DNA of 46,656 nt from positions 1 to 46,656 of the forward strand of contig CALUGX010000009.1 of assembly GCA_944320285.1 (NCBI GenBank). Direction: 5' to 3'. The notes below the pieces were generated by a model that ran no database searches, was not told the DNA's origin, and saw only the letters and a list, made by a program, of their open reading frames with translations. Made by a program: the position numbers and the translations under genes. The DNA comes from an uncultured Prevotella sp. Lineage in GTDB: Bacteria; Bacteroidota; Bacteroidia; Bacteroidales; Bacteroidaceae. Positions 24,534-35,738 of the stretch are shown here, piece by piece; position 1 is the stretch's first letter, and each line of letters opens with the position of its first letter.

Positions 24534-25949
24534 TCATTCAGCGTTGGAAGGCTTAGCCTTAGCTGTTTTTGACACCGTTGCTTTTACTGTTGTCTTTTTC
24601 GTTGTTGACGTTTTAGCCTTTTCTGCTTTGGCTTTAAGTCTAACTTCAGCAGCCTGCATCTTCTCTACTTTGGCTTTCAGGCGAACAATCTCTTTATCTT
24701 TCATCTCGATTTCGTCACCTTGGTTCTTGATTGTGGTGAGCAATGAGTTAAGTTCATCATTGTCGATTTCTTCCGGATACAGTGAATTTACACGGTTGAT
24801 GAAATCGCCGAGGATATTCATATAATTTGTGAAAGCATCGAAAGGTGAACTATATATGCCACGATCCAATCCGACGTTCGATGGCTTTGTTGTCATGAAA
24901 CGGAAATTATTGCTTGCCTGGAGATAATCCCAATCTTGATTTATACGCGGATCGTTAGCTATACGCACACGATCAGCCACGCTGTAAAGTTTATTAAAAG
25001 CCTCACGCTGCATTGGATTCCCGAGCCAGCAGCTTACATCGCGCTCCTCGTCCACCCAAGACAAAGTATCAGGCACATCAAGATTGCCAACACTATTCAT
25101 CTTCAAGCATATCTCAGTCGGTGTTGAGAATATTATTCCTTTCTCCTTAGCATAACCAGGTAAAGCCTTGATAAACTCAAGAATGTTAGAAGACAACGGC
25201 TGAGCGATACCAAGAGCCGAAAGCTCCATAAAAATATTAATAACTTGCTCATTGTCAGGCAACGATGCTATTCTATTAATATAGTTGTCTGCAAACAACG
25301 GGTATCCATCCCAATCACTATTGTTGAAACGCAGACTGATGTCATCGCTCAAGTCAACGTCACGCAACAAAAGTTTGAGATTTGGAGCTATCGCACAGTT
25401 GTAAACATAATGCGGCGACTTCCATCCAAGTACGTGCTTTGCTCCTTCTGTCAGCATTCCCTTGAAACCCATTGCCGCAGCTTGTCCACCAATATCGTCA
25501 CTATAAATAAGCGACGAGTTCCTCAAGACGGTGGGTTTCTTGCCAAAATACTCTTGCATTTTAGCCGCCTGCTTCTTAACGTCGGTAGCAAAAGCCTCTT
25601 CGTTAACAAGAGCTGAAAGACCATGAGAATATGGTTCGGCCAAGAATTCAACGCATCCTGTATCATTCAACTCCTGTAATTTGGTTATAACTTGCGGAGC
25701 GTGCATTTCAAGCTGTTCAAGACCTACACCCGATATAGAAAATGCAAGTTTGAAATATTTACCGTTGCTCTTTATCATTTCAAGAAATGCGTTTAGCGCC
25801 GGCATATATGAACGCTCAGCAATGTCGCTGATACTACGCTCATTCTCGTAGTCATCATAATAATAATGGTCTGTGCCAATATCAAAGAAACGGTAACGCT
25901 TGAGATGAATAATCTGGTGAATCTCAAAGTATAAGCATATTGTTTTCAT
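24534..25949 (-). CDS. glycoside hydrolase family 57 protein (alpha-amylase-like)
   Basis: 471 aa; starts MKTICLYFEIHQIIHLKRYRF, then YYYDDYENERSISDIAERSYMPAL, ISGVGLEQLE, EFLAEPYSHGLSAL and MGFKGMLTEGAKHVLGWKS, the typical series of the Bacteroidota GH57 group with an (alpha/beta)7 barrel. Such enzymes cleave or rearrange alpha-1,4-glucans. The last 70 residues form a coiled coil (LKAKVEKMQAAEVRLKAK) and a Lys/Thr/Ala-rich tail, absent from most amylases. It is the third gene of the debranching-glycosyltransferase-GH57 set, suggesting glycogen turnover in the cytoplasm (no signal peptide). I could not assign the two catalytic residues by eye. Confidence 0.85.
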   Translation of the reverse strand: MKTICLYFEIHQIIHLKRYRFFDIGTDHYYYDDYENERSISDIAERSYMPALNAFLEMIKSNGKYFKLAFSISGVGLEQLEMHAPQVITKLQELNDTGCVEFLAEPYSHGLSALVNEEAFATDVKKQAAKMQEYFGKKPTVLRNSSLIYSDDIGGQAAAMGFKGMLTEGAKHVLGWKSPHYVYNCAIAPNLKLLLRDVDLSDDISLRFNNSDWDGYPLFADNYINRIASLPDNEQVINIFMELSALGIAQPLSSNILEFIKALPGYAKEKGIIFSTPTEICLKMNSVGNLDVPDTLSWVDEERDVSCWLGNPMQREAFNKLYSVADRVRIANDPRINQDWDYLQASNNFRFMTTKPSNVGLDRGIYSSPFDAFTNYMNILGDFINRVNSLYPEEIDNDELNSLLTTIKNQGDEIEMKDKEIVRLKAKVEKMQAAEVRLKAKAEKAKTSTTKKTTVKATVSKTAKAKPSNAE

Positions 25950-26001
25950 TGCAGTATTTCTTAATTTGGTTAATTATTGACTTAAAGTTATAAAGATTTA
26001 A

Positions 26002-27276
26002 TTAATTCCTTAATCCCATTGTTCGTTCATATAGTTCTCTAATCCAAAGCCCGACTTTCTCCCATGTAATTTGATCTACTTCGCGTTTACCTTCTGTTTG
26101 AAGATAATTAAACAGGCTGTCGTTATGACATATTGAATAAATTGCGTCTGCTAATGCGTGTATGTCCCAATAGTCAACTTTTATGCAATTATTCAATATT
26201 TCAGCACATCCGCTCTGTTTTGAAATAATTGACGGCGTGCCACACTGCATCGCTTCAAGTGGAGATATGCCGAAAGGTTCGCTCACTGAAGGCATGACAT
26301 ACACATCAGAATCTTTCAAACATTCATAAACCTGTTTACCACGCATAAAACCAGGGAAGTGAAAACGGTCGGCTATACCACGTTCTGCAGCAAGATATAT
26401 CATAGCATCCATCATGTCGCCACTCCCTGCCATGCAGAAACGCACATTACGCGTGCGATGAAGTACCATATTTGCCGCCTCAACAAAATACTCCGGTCCC
26501 TTTTGCATCGTTATACGACCAAGGAATGTAACAATCTTTTCTTTATTTGTATGATCCGGACGCGGTATGTCTTGAAGTTCCTGCCTTAAAGGATAAACGG
26601 CATTATGAACAGTAAAGCATTTGCGTGGGTCTTGATAATAATGGTTTATTACGGTCTGACGTGTCAGTTCACTAACACACATTATGCAATCTGCATTATC
26701 CATCCCATCTTTTTCTATTGCATAAACGGTTGGATTAACATTGCCGCGGCTACGGTCGAAATCCGTAGCATGAACATGAATACATAATGGTTTACCACTG
26801 ACTTTCTTTGCGTGTATTCCCGCAGGATAAGTAAGCCAGTCATGTGCATGGATAATATCAAAATCTTGCTGCCTTGCTACGACACCAGCAACTATAGAAT
26901 AATTGTTTATCTCGCTGTGAAGCTGATTATCCAAATATTTTCCGGAGAACTCAATGCAGCCTAAATCATTAACCAGCATATAATTAAAGTCCGCATATAT
27001 GTGGTCACGCAGACTATAATACATCTCCGGCGTCATTATGTTGCCAAGCCTACCTTTCAAATAGTCATAATTAACATCACGGTAAACTATAGGCACCTCA
27101 TTCATCGCTATTATGTTCATGAAACTATTGTCCTCGTCACCCCAAGGTCTCGGAAGACAAAACGTAATTTCCATATCACTTTGTTCAGAAAGCCCTTTTG
27201 TTATGCCGTAACTGGCTGTACCAAGACCTCCCAAAATATGAGGAGGAAACTCCCAACCAAACATTAATACTTTCAT
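26002..27276 (-). CDS. glycosyltransferase family 4 protein, glycogen-synthase-like
   Basis: A GT-B fold transferase (424 aa). The start MKVLMFGWEFPPHILGGLGTASYG carries the nucleotide-sugar-synthase-like loop seen in starch/glycogen synthases. DIIHAHDWLTYPAG, VSELTRQTVINHYY, FLGRITMQKGPEYFVEAA and the C-terminal SVSEPFGISPLEAMQCGTPSI (with the catalytic EX7E-type glutamates) follow. Gene position between a debranching enzyme and a GH57 protein suggests it builds or extends glycogen. It starts 13 bases after the debranching gene ends, so they share one transcript. Confidence 0.88.
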   Translation of the reverse strand: MKVLMFGWEFPPHILGGLGTASYGITKGLSEQSDMEITFCLPRPWGDEDNSFMNIIAMNEVPIVYRDVNYDYLKGRLGNIMTPEMYYSLRDHIYADFNYMLVNDLGCIEFSGKYLDNQLHSEINNYSIVAGVVARQQDFDIIHAHDWLTYPAGIHAKKVSGKPLCIHVHATDFDRSRGNVNPTVYAIEKDGMDNADCIMCVSELTRQTVINHYYQDPRKCFTVHNAVYPLRQELQDIPRPDHTNKEKIVTFLGRITMQKGPEYFVEAANMVLHRTRNVRFCMAGSGDMMDAMIYLAAERGIADRFHFPGFMRGKQVYECLKDSDVYVMPSVSEPFGISPLEAMQCGTPSIISKQSGCAEILNNCIKVDYWDIHALADAIYSICHNDSLFNYLQTEGKREVDQITWEKVGLWIRELYERTMGLRN

Positions 27277-27289
27277 ATCGTCCCTCCTT

Positions 27290-29233
27290 TTATTTTACGT
27301 AAGAATATTTTTCAAGAAGATTCAAGGTTCTTAATATCTCTGCAACATTCATGGCAAATGATGTTGCACCATGTGCATGGAACGGAGGATTACCATCGGA
27401 CAACTCAGGAATCGTACCAAGGCAGTTAATCATCATCTCGTCTTCATAACCAACCATCTGCCTTTCAATGAAACTCAATCGTGTACGTTTATACAACTTA
27501 AGGCAAGCCTCCATATAAAAACCACCAAGCCATGGCCAGGCTGTTCCTTGATGATAAGCATAATCACGTTGAGGCCCAGCATATATCGGGTTATATCCCC
27601 CACTTTTGGGAGACAGCGAGCGAAGTCCCTTAGGAGTAAGCAATTCACGAGTGCAAACATCAAGAACGCTCTTTTTCTGATCTTGGGATAATGGAGAATA
27701 ATCAAAAGCAACAGGGAAAATCATATTGGGTCGAACACTCCAATCCATCATATTCCCGTCTACGTAATCAAACAAATAACCGTAGTCATTCATGAATGTC
27801 GGTACAAAAGACAACCGGCACTGTTCTGCTCGTTTTTCCAAATCAGCCACAGTTTCCTTATCGTCTTTTGTCATAGCTAACTTAGCACCGAACTTAAGAG
27901 CATTATACCAAAGGGCGTTGAACTCAACTATATATCCAGTGCGTTGCACCACAGGATGTCCATTCACTGTTGAGTTCATCCATGTCACAGGCTTATCATG
28001 CCCGTCGGTATAAACTAAACCGTTTGCATCAAGACGTAAATTGGGGTGTCGTCCTTCTATTATATAAGATAAAATGTCTTTCACAAGACGACCGTACATT
28101 TCTAAGCATTTTTTATCACCAACAGACTTTGCATATTGCTGAATTGCCCATATTGCCCATAAGAACACATCCGGTTGTTCAAGCTCGGTTATTTTAACAC
28201 TAAGTTGTTCTCCATCAATAAACTCACGAATACCCTTCTCTGCGGTTTTCATCACGAGTTCAAAATAATCTTGTTCATCGATAGACAAAGTAAGACCTGG
28301 AAGTGCAATAAACGTATCACGAGCTCTACACTTAAACCACGGATAACCAGCCAGAATATAACGTTCATCCTTCCCCGTCCGATTGTGGAACTGGTGTGCT
28401 GCGTTAACAAGGCAATGAAAAAAATTGTCACGAGGTGCACGATCTTCCACTTCTTTCTCAAAAAGGCGTTTTAAAATGCTTGTTTTTATCTCTGACGTAG
28501 AAGCCGCAAAAACAATACTCTCACCTTTCTTTATATTCATTTCAAAATATCCAGGCACATACAAGTCTTCATTTGAAGCATAGCCACTTTCCTGTTCCTT
28601 CGGATATTCAATTCCGCGGTACCAGTCCGGCATAAAAACAAAATTATTTGCTTTACTGAATTGCATGAACAAATCAGGATACCCCGCATACATACAGGTT
28701 TTTATCCCGTTATCTGTTGCATGATATTCCCTGCTGGCAGTACTATTTTCATGTGTTAATTGTCTTACACTTCGGAATGCGAGGAACGGTTTGAAACGAA
28801 GTGTTGTCTCACTGTGAGCGTCTATCAAAGTGTATCGTATTAGAATGCGGTTCTCATAATGTTGGAACACAACCTCCTTCTTCAATAGCACGCCACCAAC
28901 TCGATAAACCGTGGTAGGCACTGTATCACAGTTAAACTCACGTATGTATTTGTGCCCCTTTGGACTAAAATTATTGCCTTGGTATTTATGTAAACCAAGG
29001 TTAAACTCTGCACCATGCTGAATCACGGTAACATCCAAGGAAGAAAGCAAGACATGATTGTCATCGTCCATTTCAGGGATAGGTACAACCAAAAGGCCGT
29101 GATATTTGCTTGTGTTACAATCAACGATCGTCGAACAAGAATAAGCGCCTGAGCGGTTTGTACGCAACAACTCCCTCGAAAGAGATTCTTCCAAGTTTGT
29201 CATTAGAGTTTTTTCAAATTTAAGATAGCTCAT
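27290..29233 (-). CDS. glycogen debranching enzyme (amylo-alpha-1,6-glucosidase type)
   Basis: A 647-aa protein. The N-terminal beta-sandwich domain (about 1-240; NRSGAYSCSTIVDCNTSKYHGLLVV) and the C-terminal (alpha/alpha)6 glucosidase domain (about 260-640; YILAGYPWFKCRARDTFIALPGL, YAYHQGTAWPWLGGFY) match the archaeal/bacterial debranching enzyme family. It hydrolyses alpha-1,6 branch points of glycogen. It heads the cluster and has a good promoter at 29315-29346. No signal peptide, so it acts in the cytoplasm. Confidence 0.92.
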   Translation of the reverse strand: MSYLKFEKTLMTNLEESLSRELLRTNRSGAYSCSTIVDCNTSKYHGLLVVPIPEMDDDNHVLLSSLDVTVIQHGAEFNLGLHKYQGNNFSPKGHKYIREFNCDTVPTTVYRVGGVLLKKEVVFQHYENRILIRYTLIDAHSETTLRFKPFLAFRSVRQLTHENSTASREYHATDNGIKTCMYAGYPDLFMQFSKANNFVFMPDWYRGIEYPKEQESGYASNEDLYVPGYFEMNIKKGESIVFAASTSEIKTSILKRLFEKEVEDRAPRDNFFHCLVNAAHQFHNRTGKDERYILAGYPWFKCRARDTFIALPGLTLSIDEQDYFELVMKTAEKGIREFIDGEQLSVKITELEQPDVFLWAIWAIQQYAKSVGDKKCLEMYGRLVKDILSYIIEGRHPNLRLDANGLVYTDGHDKPVTWMNSTVNGHPVVQRTGYIVEFNALWYNALKFGAKLAMTKDDKETVADLEKRAEQCRLSFVPTFMNDYGYLFDYVDGNMMDWSVRPNMIFPVAFDYSPLSQDQKKSVLDVCTRELLTPKGLRSLSPKSGGYNPIYAGPQRDYAYHQGTAWPWLGGFYMEACLKLYKRTRLSFIERQMVGYEDEMMINCLGTIPELSDGNPPFHAHGATSFAMNVAEILRTLNLLEKYSYVK

Positions 29234-29314
29234 GGTATAATTAAAAGATTTAAGTTTTCAGATATTAAAATCCATCGAAATGCAAACATGACGTCTGCCA
29301 TTCAAAAGACCTTT

Positions 29315-29346
29315 CAAAGGTAATGATTTTATTTCTGTTGACAAAA
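29315..29346 (-). promoter_or_regulatory. promoter of the glycogen cluster
   Basis: On the minus strand TTTTG (29346-29342), 19 bases, TACCTTTG (29322-29315): a full consensus match. Leader of about 75 bases to the debranching-enzyme start. The rest of the 29234-29444 gap shows no other feature. Confidence 0.75.
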
Positions 29347-29444
29347 CAAAATCAACGATTTTTCACAACACAGCCAATTTAACTCTTCAAAATCAACCGA
29401 AAACCGGCTTCCAAGTATCAACTTCACACTATATAAGAGTAAAA

Positions 29445-30425
29445 TTATGCAGGAATCAAAAAATTGATGACTTCTTGTTCAACAGTTATGCGATAAGATC
29501 CTACCGGTGTCTTCATTAGTCTGCCGTCAACACTCACCAAGGCTTTGACAGCTTCATCCACCCTAACCTCGTTTGTTCTATATGGATGTACACTATGGTG
29601 ATTAAGAAATTTACCTGTAACAAGCAAATAAAAACCCTCAAAAAGCTGTGTCATCTCAGGATGATAAACCACCGATACATCCAATAGACCATTATATGGC
29701 ACAGCGTTAGGTGTTTGCCCGTATCCTGAAGCATTACCAACACAGACTGTCATCACTTTTCGGTTTATCACATCAGAATTTATCTTAAGTGACATCTTAT
29801 AATCAAGCCTTTGGAATATCATCAAAACCATTGAGCTGAAAAAAGACAATGTACGCGAACCCAATAAACGACGTGTCTGGCTGCGCAAGTTCATGATAGC
29901 CGAAATAAGTCCTATGTTCACACAATTCAGGAAATACCTGTGACACCGCTCACCTTTAGCGTTAACATAACGAATACATCCTAAATCTATTCTCCTCACC
30001 CGGCGTTCTTTCAACCACTTTACGGTTTGCTCTATTTCATTCTCCTTAAATCCCCAGAAATGGGCAAAATCATTCATTATCCCGTTGGGAATAAGTCCAA
30101 GCACTATTGACTCACGCGTATCTTTATCTGCCTCCATTAAGCAATTTACCGCATCATTCAGCGCGGAATCACCGCCAACTATTACAATAGTTTTATATCC
30201 ATTGTTTATCATCATATTAACAAGGCGTGCAACACTTTCTTGTCGTTCACTTTGAACAAAGTCAAAATCCACTCCTTGTTCCTGCAAACAACATTCTATT
30301 TTACCCCACCGCTTTCTCGCACCTAAACGGTTGTGTTTGGGGCAATACAATACCCCCCAACGGTTATTAGTTTTCATCATAACGTCTACAGATTGATGAT
30401 TAGACAACATTGTTCTCTTTGTCAT
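29445..30425 (-). CDS. diacylglycerol/lipid kinase family protein
   Basis: 326 aa with the diacylglycerol-kinase catalytic domain: IVIVGGDSALNDAVNCL (nucleotide-binding GGD; the usual GGDGT reads GGDSA), IPNGIMNDFAHFWGF and a C-terminal GLLDVSVVYH strand pair with VSVDGRLMK. Proteins of the YegS/DgkB type phosphorylate lipids or sphingoid bases; in Bacteroidota some act on sphingolipid precursors. The GGDSA and IPNGIMNDFA variants deviate from GGDGT and LPLGTGNDFA, so activity is less certain. The 5' end overlaps miaA by 26 bases; later ATGs inside the frame could be the true start. Confidence 0.75.
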   Translation of the reverse strand: MTKRTMLSNHQSVDVMMKTNNRWGVLYCPKHNRLGARKRWGKIECCLQEQGVDFDFVQSERQESVARLVNMMINNGYKTIVIVGGDSALNDAVNCLMEADKDTRESIVLGLIPNGIMNDFAHFWGFKENEIEQTVKWLKERRVRRIDLGCIRYVNAKGERCHRYFLNCVNIGLISAIMNLRSQTRRLLGSRTLSFFSSMVLMIFQRLDYKMSLKINSDVINRKVMTVCVGNASGYGQTPNAVPYNGLLDVSVVYHPEMTQLFEGFYLLVTGKFLNHHSVHPYRTNEVRVDEAVKALVSVDGRLMKTPVGSYRITVEQEVINFLIPA

Positions 30426-31344
30426 ATATGAGCTTCACTAACCTTATCTTTTCTTTTAAAGGAATGTCGGCTTTTATCCAATGTATGTTAAAGCCCCGCC
30501 GCTCCATTCCCCTAAACCAAGTCATCTGTCTCTTTGCAAATTGATGTATGGAAATTTCCAAAGAACGGAACATATCGTTAAAAGACATTCTTCCTATCAC
30601 ATACTCTGTTACATATTTATATTCAAGGCCGTAATAAATCAAGTCTTCGGCAGAAACACCCTCATTTAACAATCCTCTCACCTCATCCACCATACCTTCA
30701 TCAAGCCTACTGCGCAACCGCTCGGTTATCTTGCGTCTACGTTCGTCACGCTCAATATCTATGCCGATTATAACAGAACTGATTTCCGGGAAACTATCAA
30801 ACTCGTTTACCAAGTGATTCCTATAATAAGTTTCTATCTCTATCGCCCTTATCGCTCGTTTCGCAGTATCCACATCGGTAGTATTGTGCATGATTGAGCC
30901 ACTCTCACGCTTAAGGTCCACAAGTATCTCCGTTAACTCTGCCAAAGTCTTACCTTCAAGCGACCTACGCAGTTCCTTGTTCTCTGGCACGGGTAAAAGC
31001 CTGTAACCTTTTAGCACAGATTCTATATAAAGTCCTGTACCTCCGCACATTATCGGTATATGTCCTTTACGCACAATGTCATTGTACGCTTCCAGAAAGT
31101 CTCTTTGATATTTATAAACATTATATTTTGTGCCAGGTTCAACAATGTCAATAAGATGATAAGACACTTTCACTCCGTCAACATCATAGTCAGCCAAGTC
31201 TTTTCCTGTACCAATGTCCATACGGCGGTATACCTGTCTACTGTCTGCGCTAATAATCTCGCCGTTAAATTCTACAGCTAAGGCTGCAGCCAGGGCCGTC
31301 TTTCCCGATGCAGTTGGGCCAAGTATGGTTAACATCTTACACAT
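30400..31344 (-). CDS. miaA: tRNA dimethylallyltransferase
   Basis: Adds a dimethylallyl group to A37 of tRNAs reading UNN codons. The P-loop GPTASGKTALAAALA is at the start. EIISADSRQVYRRMDIGTGK, HHLID-like SYHLIDIVEPG, CGGTGLYIESVLKG and the C-terminal QFAKRQMTWFRG follow, all diagnostic of MiaA (314 aa). A second ATG three codons in (31335) is an alternative start. It overlaps the lipid kinase gene, so the two are probably cotranscribed. Confidence 0.95.
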   Translation of the reverse strand: MCKMLTILGPTASGKTALAAALAVEFNGEIISADSRQVYRRMDIGTGKDLADYDVDGVKVSYHLIDIVEPGTKYNVYKYQRDFLEAYNDIVRKGHIPIMCGGTGLYIESVLKGYRLLPVPENKELRRSLEGKTLAELTEILVDLKRESGSIMHNTTDVDTAKRAIRAIEIETYYRNHLVNEFDSFPEISSVIIGIDIERDERRRKITERLRSRLDEGMVDEVRGLLNEGVSAEDLIYYGLEYKYVTEYVIGRMSFNDMFRSLEISIHQFAKRQMTWFRGMERRGFNIHWIKADIPLKEKIRLVKLIYDKENNVV

Positions 31345-31476
31345 TTCTAAAAAACATCTGATATAAATATGTATTTAACAAAAGCACAATGCGACCATAG
31401 GCATAAACCTAATACCTGCATGATTACTTTAGCCGTAATTTCTATATACAACTCATTTGAAGGCAAAAATAATAAA

Positions 31477-31510
31477 AATAAACCGCCCGACAAATGTCGA
31501 ACGGTTTATT
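31477..31510 (-). terminator. terminator of gapA
   Basis: AATAAACCG (31477-31485) and CGGTTTATT (31502-31510) form the outer stem of a longer imperfect hairpin with inner CGAC/GTCG pairs. On the minus strand it is followed by TTTTATTATTTTT. It lies 29 bases after the gapA stop. Confidence 0.75.
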
Positions 31511-31538
31511 TTTTATTTTACATCGATTTTTTCATCGA

Positions 31539-32576
<1,038 letters not shown>

Positions 32577-32699
32577 TTATTTTAAAGGGTTAAAATAATT
32601 CCTTAAATCTAATCAACCTATTGCCATAAAGCGACCGAGTTTGAAATTCATATCAAACAATGTCAAACCGCCTGTCGGCACATTATCCTTTTCGCCCGC

Positions 32700-32707
32700 A
32701 AAATTAC
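32700..32707 (-). promoter_or_regulatory. putative -7 box of gapA
   Basis: On the minus strand TAATTTTG. The -33 region is not convincing. The 32571-32877 gap otherwise holds only a small palindrome (GTTTGA .. TCAAAC, about 32640-32660) and AT-rich sequence. Confidence 0.45.
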
Positions 32708-32877
32708 AAAAAATATTTTATTACCACTGAAACTTTTTCTATTAAATAATATAAAAATACCGTTACATCGAACCCATTATATCTTTTTTCATACGCTCAA
32801 ACAACACATTTGGAATATACGGTTTGCAAAACTAGACCATAAAAATCATTTACATACACAATAATAGTATCTTGGTC

Positions 32878-33540
32878 TTATACAAAACTGACTGCCGACA
32901 CAGCTTTCCAAACAGAATTAAATTTATAATAGCCGGGGGATTCTTGAACAGATATGACTCTGCCACTACCAACAACCCATTTATAGAAAGCATCTTTATT
33001 TATAGCGGAACAAAACACAGCTTCATATATCCGACGTAATTCATCAAGGCTAAACTTGTCGCCAAGTAATTCACCACCAATAATATTAAAAAGAGCTTCC
33101 CTTCGTATTACCTTTACAGCTACTTTTAACATTTGCTCATGATCAAAGGCCAAAGGGGGTATGTCATCCAGTCTGAACCAATTTGCCGCTGTGGCATCAT
33201 CCTGGCCTTTAACATCTTGCAAACACACAAAAGAATAATAGGCTATGCTTATTACACGTTCACGTGGGTCTCGTCCCGGTTCTGAAAAAGTATGCAACTG
33301 TTTCACATGAGCAGCGTGCAAACCTGTTTCTTCATAAAGTTCCCTTAACGCACAGTCTTCAGCTGATTCGTCTATATTCAGGAAACCTCCGGGAAACGCC
33401 CATTTTCCTTTATACGGCTCTCGTCCTCGCTTTATTAGCAACACTTTCATATCATGAACAAGACCGTCGTAGCCGAAAATCACACAATCAGTAGTGACAC
33501 TCGGATGAGGATATTTATAATGGTACTTTAATTCTTCCAT
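32878..33540 (-). CDS. Nudix hydrolase with C-terminal winged-helix-like domain
   Basis: The Nudix box is complete: GGFLNIDESAEDC followed by ALRELYEETGL (about residues 51-74), so it should hydrolyse a nucleoside diphosphate linked to another group. The C-terminal 70 residues (DKFSLDELRRIYEAVFCSAINKDAFYKWV) resemble the winged-helix part of NrtR-like Nudix regulators or ADP-ribose-type enzymes in Bacteroidota. It may therefore be an enzyme, a sugar-nucleotide-responsive repressor, or both. It starts 24 bases after the helicase gene ends. Confidence 0.82.
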   Translation of the reverse strand: MEELKYHYKYPHPSVTTDCVIFGYDGLVHDMKVLLIKRGREPYKGKWAFPGGFLNIDESAEDCALRELYEETGLHAAHVKQLHTFSEPGRDPRERVISIAYYSFVCLQDVKGQDDATAANWFRLDDIPPLAFDHEQMLKVAVKVIRREALFNIIGGELLGDKFSLDELRRIYEAVFCSAINKDAFYKWVVGSGRVISVQESPGYYKFNSVWKAVSAVSFV

Positions 33541-33564
33541 AATACTTAACAGGTGGTAATTATG

Positions 33565-35718
33565 CTATAAATTTACTCCATAAACATTCAAAAACAATCG
33601 TATCTCACCATACGTTATCTCAGGATTTACGGCAGCCTTTACCGACGACAACGATATCGGCCGTGGATTATCAAGAATGTAAGCCCGCAACTCTTGCAAA
33701 TGGTTATCAGGCAAAAGGGCATCTATTTCCATTTGTCCACTTTCTATATATGTGGCAAGATGCGAAAACACCGTACTTACGGTAAGTCCTCTCTCTTTTG
33801 CTATCTGCTCAACAGTCATGCCGCCGACGAACAAATTATAGCTTATCTCCCGTGTAAGTAGTTTCGGTTGCTTTGCCTTTTTCTTCTTTTCAGGTTTTAA
33901 ATTGATATTATCGTCTAACAACAGCTTAGCTTTAGTAGAAAGGTAATCAGATATTGTAAAAAGCACACCTGGTGAAGTTTCATGCTTAAGTAAGCCGAGC
34001 TTCAATGATAACTCATTGGAATAAACTGAAAAACGGTCGTCAAACTGTTTCTTTACAGCAACGTTATCCGTCTCTATTCTTGTTTTACCACGTAGGGCGT
34101 CGAATTCTTCAAACCTACCTAAAAAATAACCTGACGCCTTAGCTACTCGTTCGTTAAGCAACTTTCCTCCGTCAGCGTTCATGCCTCCAACCAACCGTAC
34201 ATATTGGATCTTAAATTTACGTGAAACGTCTATCAAGTTTCCCCAATACATACCCAAACACTTATATTCGTACAATAATCTTGGATATTTTTTATAAAAA
34301 TGTTCATCAAGGGTACGCAACAACTGATTGAATGACGCTTGAAGGGGATAAAAGTCAAAAAGTTCATCTAACAACTTCACCACATATTCTTGTTGAAGTG
34401 ATTTCATTTCAGTTTTTGAAGGAGTACGTTTGCCTATCTCACTGACATAAGCGTCAACCACAGTATCGCGTATTATCGCCTCACGTTGCAACGGTGCACT
34501 AAGCACCATGCCGCTCAGCGTCTTGCAACGGCTTAGTGCCACGTATGTCTGGCCGTGAGCGAACGAGTGAGAAGTATCGATTATAGCATGATCGAACGTT
34601 AACCCTTGGCTTTTATGGATGGTTATAGCCCACGCGAGACGCAACGGATATTGTCGAAAAACACCTTCTACTGTTTCTTTTATTTCTTTTGATTTACTAT
34701 CTAATGTATATTTTGAATTAGTCCATTCAGCAGGTTCAAGTTTAAATGCTCCCCCACCCTTCTTTCCTCTAACAATAATATGTACAGCGTCAAGAGAGAC
34801 CACCTCGCCTATCATCCCATTAAAAAAACGCTTCTCAGGATCATTCTTAATGAACATCACTTGAGCACCTTCTTTCAACACAAGTTGCTTGTCCGCCGGA
34901 TATGATGTTTCAGGAAACACACCGTCAACTTCTGCATCAAAAACATATTCACTGCCTGGTAATAACGAAAGTTCATTGTCGTTAATAGCTTGTGCTTGGT
35001 AATTGTGAGTTGTAAGTCTGATATAATCACTGTCTTTAGTTGGTTTGAAACCAGGAATGAAGCGGGCGTTCAAAGCAGCAAAAGTTTCATCAGTCGCTTT
35101 ATTGTCACGTATTTGATTAAGAAGTGAAACAAATTCTGAATCCTGCTGTCTGTAAACGGTTTTCAATTCTATTGTCTTATATTCGGCTAACGCCAGTGCC
35201 TTACTTGAAAAAAAATAAGGAGTGTCGTAAACATTACCAAGCAAGGTCCATTCATCATCCTTAATTACAGGTGCCAACTGCTGTAAATCGCCAATCATCA
35301 ACAACTGCACACCACCAAACGGCCGACTGTGGTCTCGGTAACGGCGCATAACAGCATCAACGGCATCGAGCAGATCGGCCCGTACCATACTTATTTCATC
35401 TATTACAAGTAAATCAAGTGTGCGGATAATGTCACGCTTGAGTTTTGAAAACCTGAAATAGCGATTCTCTGCACGGTCGAACTTCGCACCTGGAACATAC
35501 GGAGAAAGCGGCAGTTGAAAAAAAGAGTGTATAGTCACTCCACCGGCGTTAATCGCGGCTATCCCCGTAGGAGCAAGCACTATGGTACGCTTATCTGTAT
35601 GTTCACGTAGTTTTTTAAGAAATGTAGTTTTACCCGTACCAGCCTTACCTGTAAGAAATAAGTTTGCTCCAGTCTGTTCTACAAGCTGCCAAGCCAAGTC
35701 AAGTTCAGGATTATCCAT
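33565..35718 (-). CDS. PIF1-like superfamily I helicase with C-terminal helix-turn-helix domain
   Basis: 717 aa. Walker A GKAGTGKTTFLKKL, the DEAx-type box LVIDEISMVRADLLD, QLLMIGDLQQLAPV and the late WAITIHKSQGLTFDHA and YVALSRCKTLSGMVL motifs identify a PIF1/RecD2-like 5'-3' DNA helicase. The last 120 residues include a helicase-associated helix-turn-helix domain (LTREISYNLFVGGMTVEQIAKERGLTVSTVFSHL). The ATG at 35718 follows an in-frame TTG at 35721. It lies 20 bases downstream of rsgA in the same transcript. Confidence 0.88.
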   Translation of the reverse strand: MDNPELDLAWQLVEQTGANLFLTGKAGTGKTTFLKKLREHTDKRTIVLAPTGIAAINAGGVTIHSFFQLPLSPYVPGAKFDRAENRYFRFSKLKRDIIRTLDLLVIDEISMVRADLLDAVDAVMRRYRDHSRPFGGVQLLMIGDLQQLAPVIKDDEWTLLGNVYDTPYFFSSKALALAEYKTIELKTVYRQQDSEFVSLLNQIRDNKATDETFAALNARFIPGFKPTKDSDYIRLTTHNYQAQAINDNELSLLPGSEYVFDAEVDGVFPETSYPADKQLVLKEGAQVMFIKNDPEKRFFNGMIGEVVSLDAVHIIVRGKKGGGAFKLEPAEWTNSKYTLDSKSKEIKETVEGVFRQYPLRLAWAITIHKSQGLTFDHAIIDTSHSFAHGQTYVALSRCKTLSGMVLSAPLQREAIIRDTVVDAYVSEIGKRTPSKTEMKSLQQEYVVKLLDELFDFYPLQASFNQLLRTLDEHFYKKYPRLLYEYKCLGMYWGNLIDVSRKFKIQYVRLVGGMNADGGKLLNERVAKASGYFLGRFEEFDALRGKTRIETDNVAVKKQFDDRFSVYSNELSLKLGLLKHETSPGVLFTISDYLSTKAKLLLDDNINLKPEKKKKAKQPKLLTREISYNLFVGGMTVEQIAKERGLTVSTVFSHLATYIESGQMEIDALLPDNHLQELRAYILDNPRPISLSSVKAAVNPEITYGEIRLFLNVYGVNL

Positions 35719-35738
35719 CAATCAAGATAATTATTCAT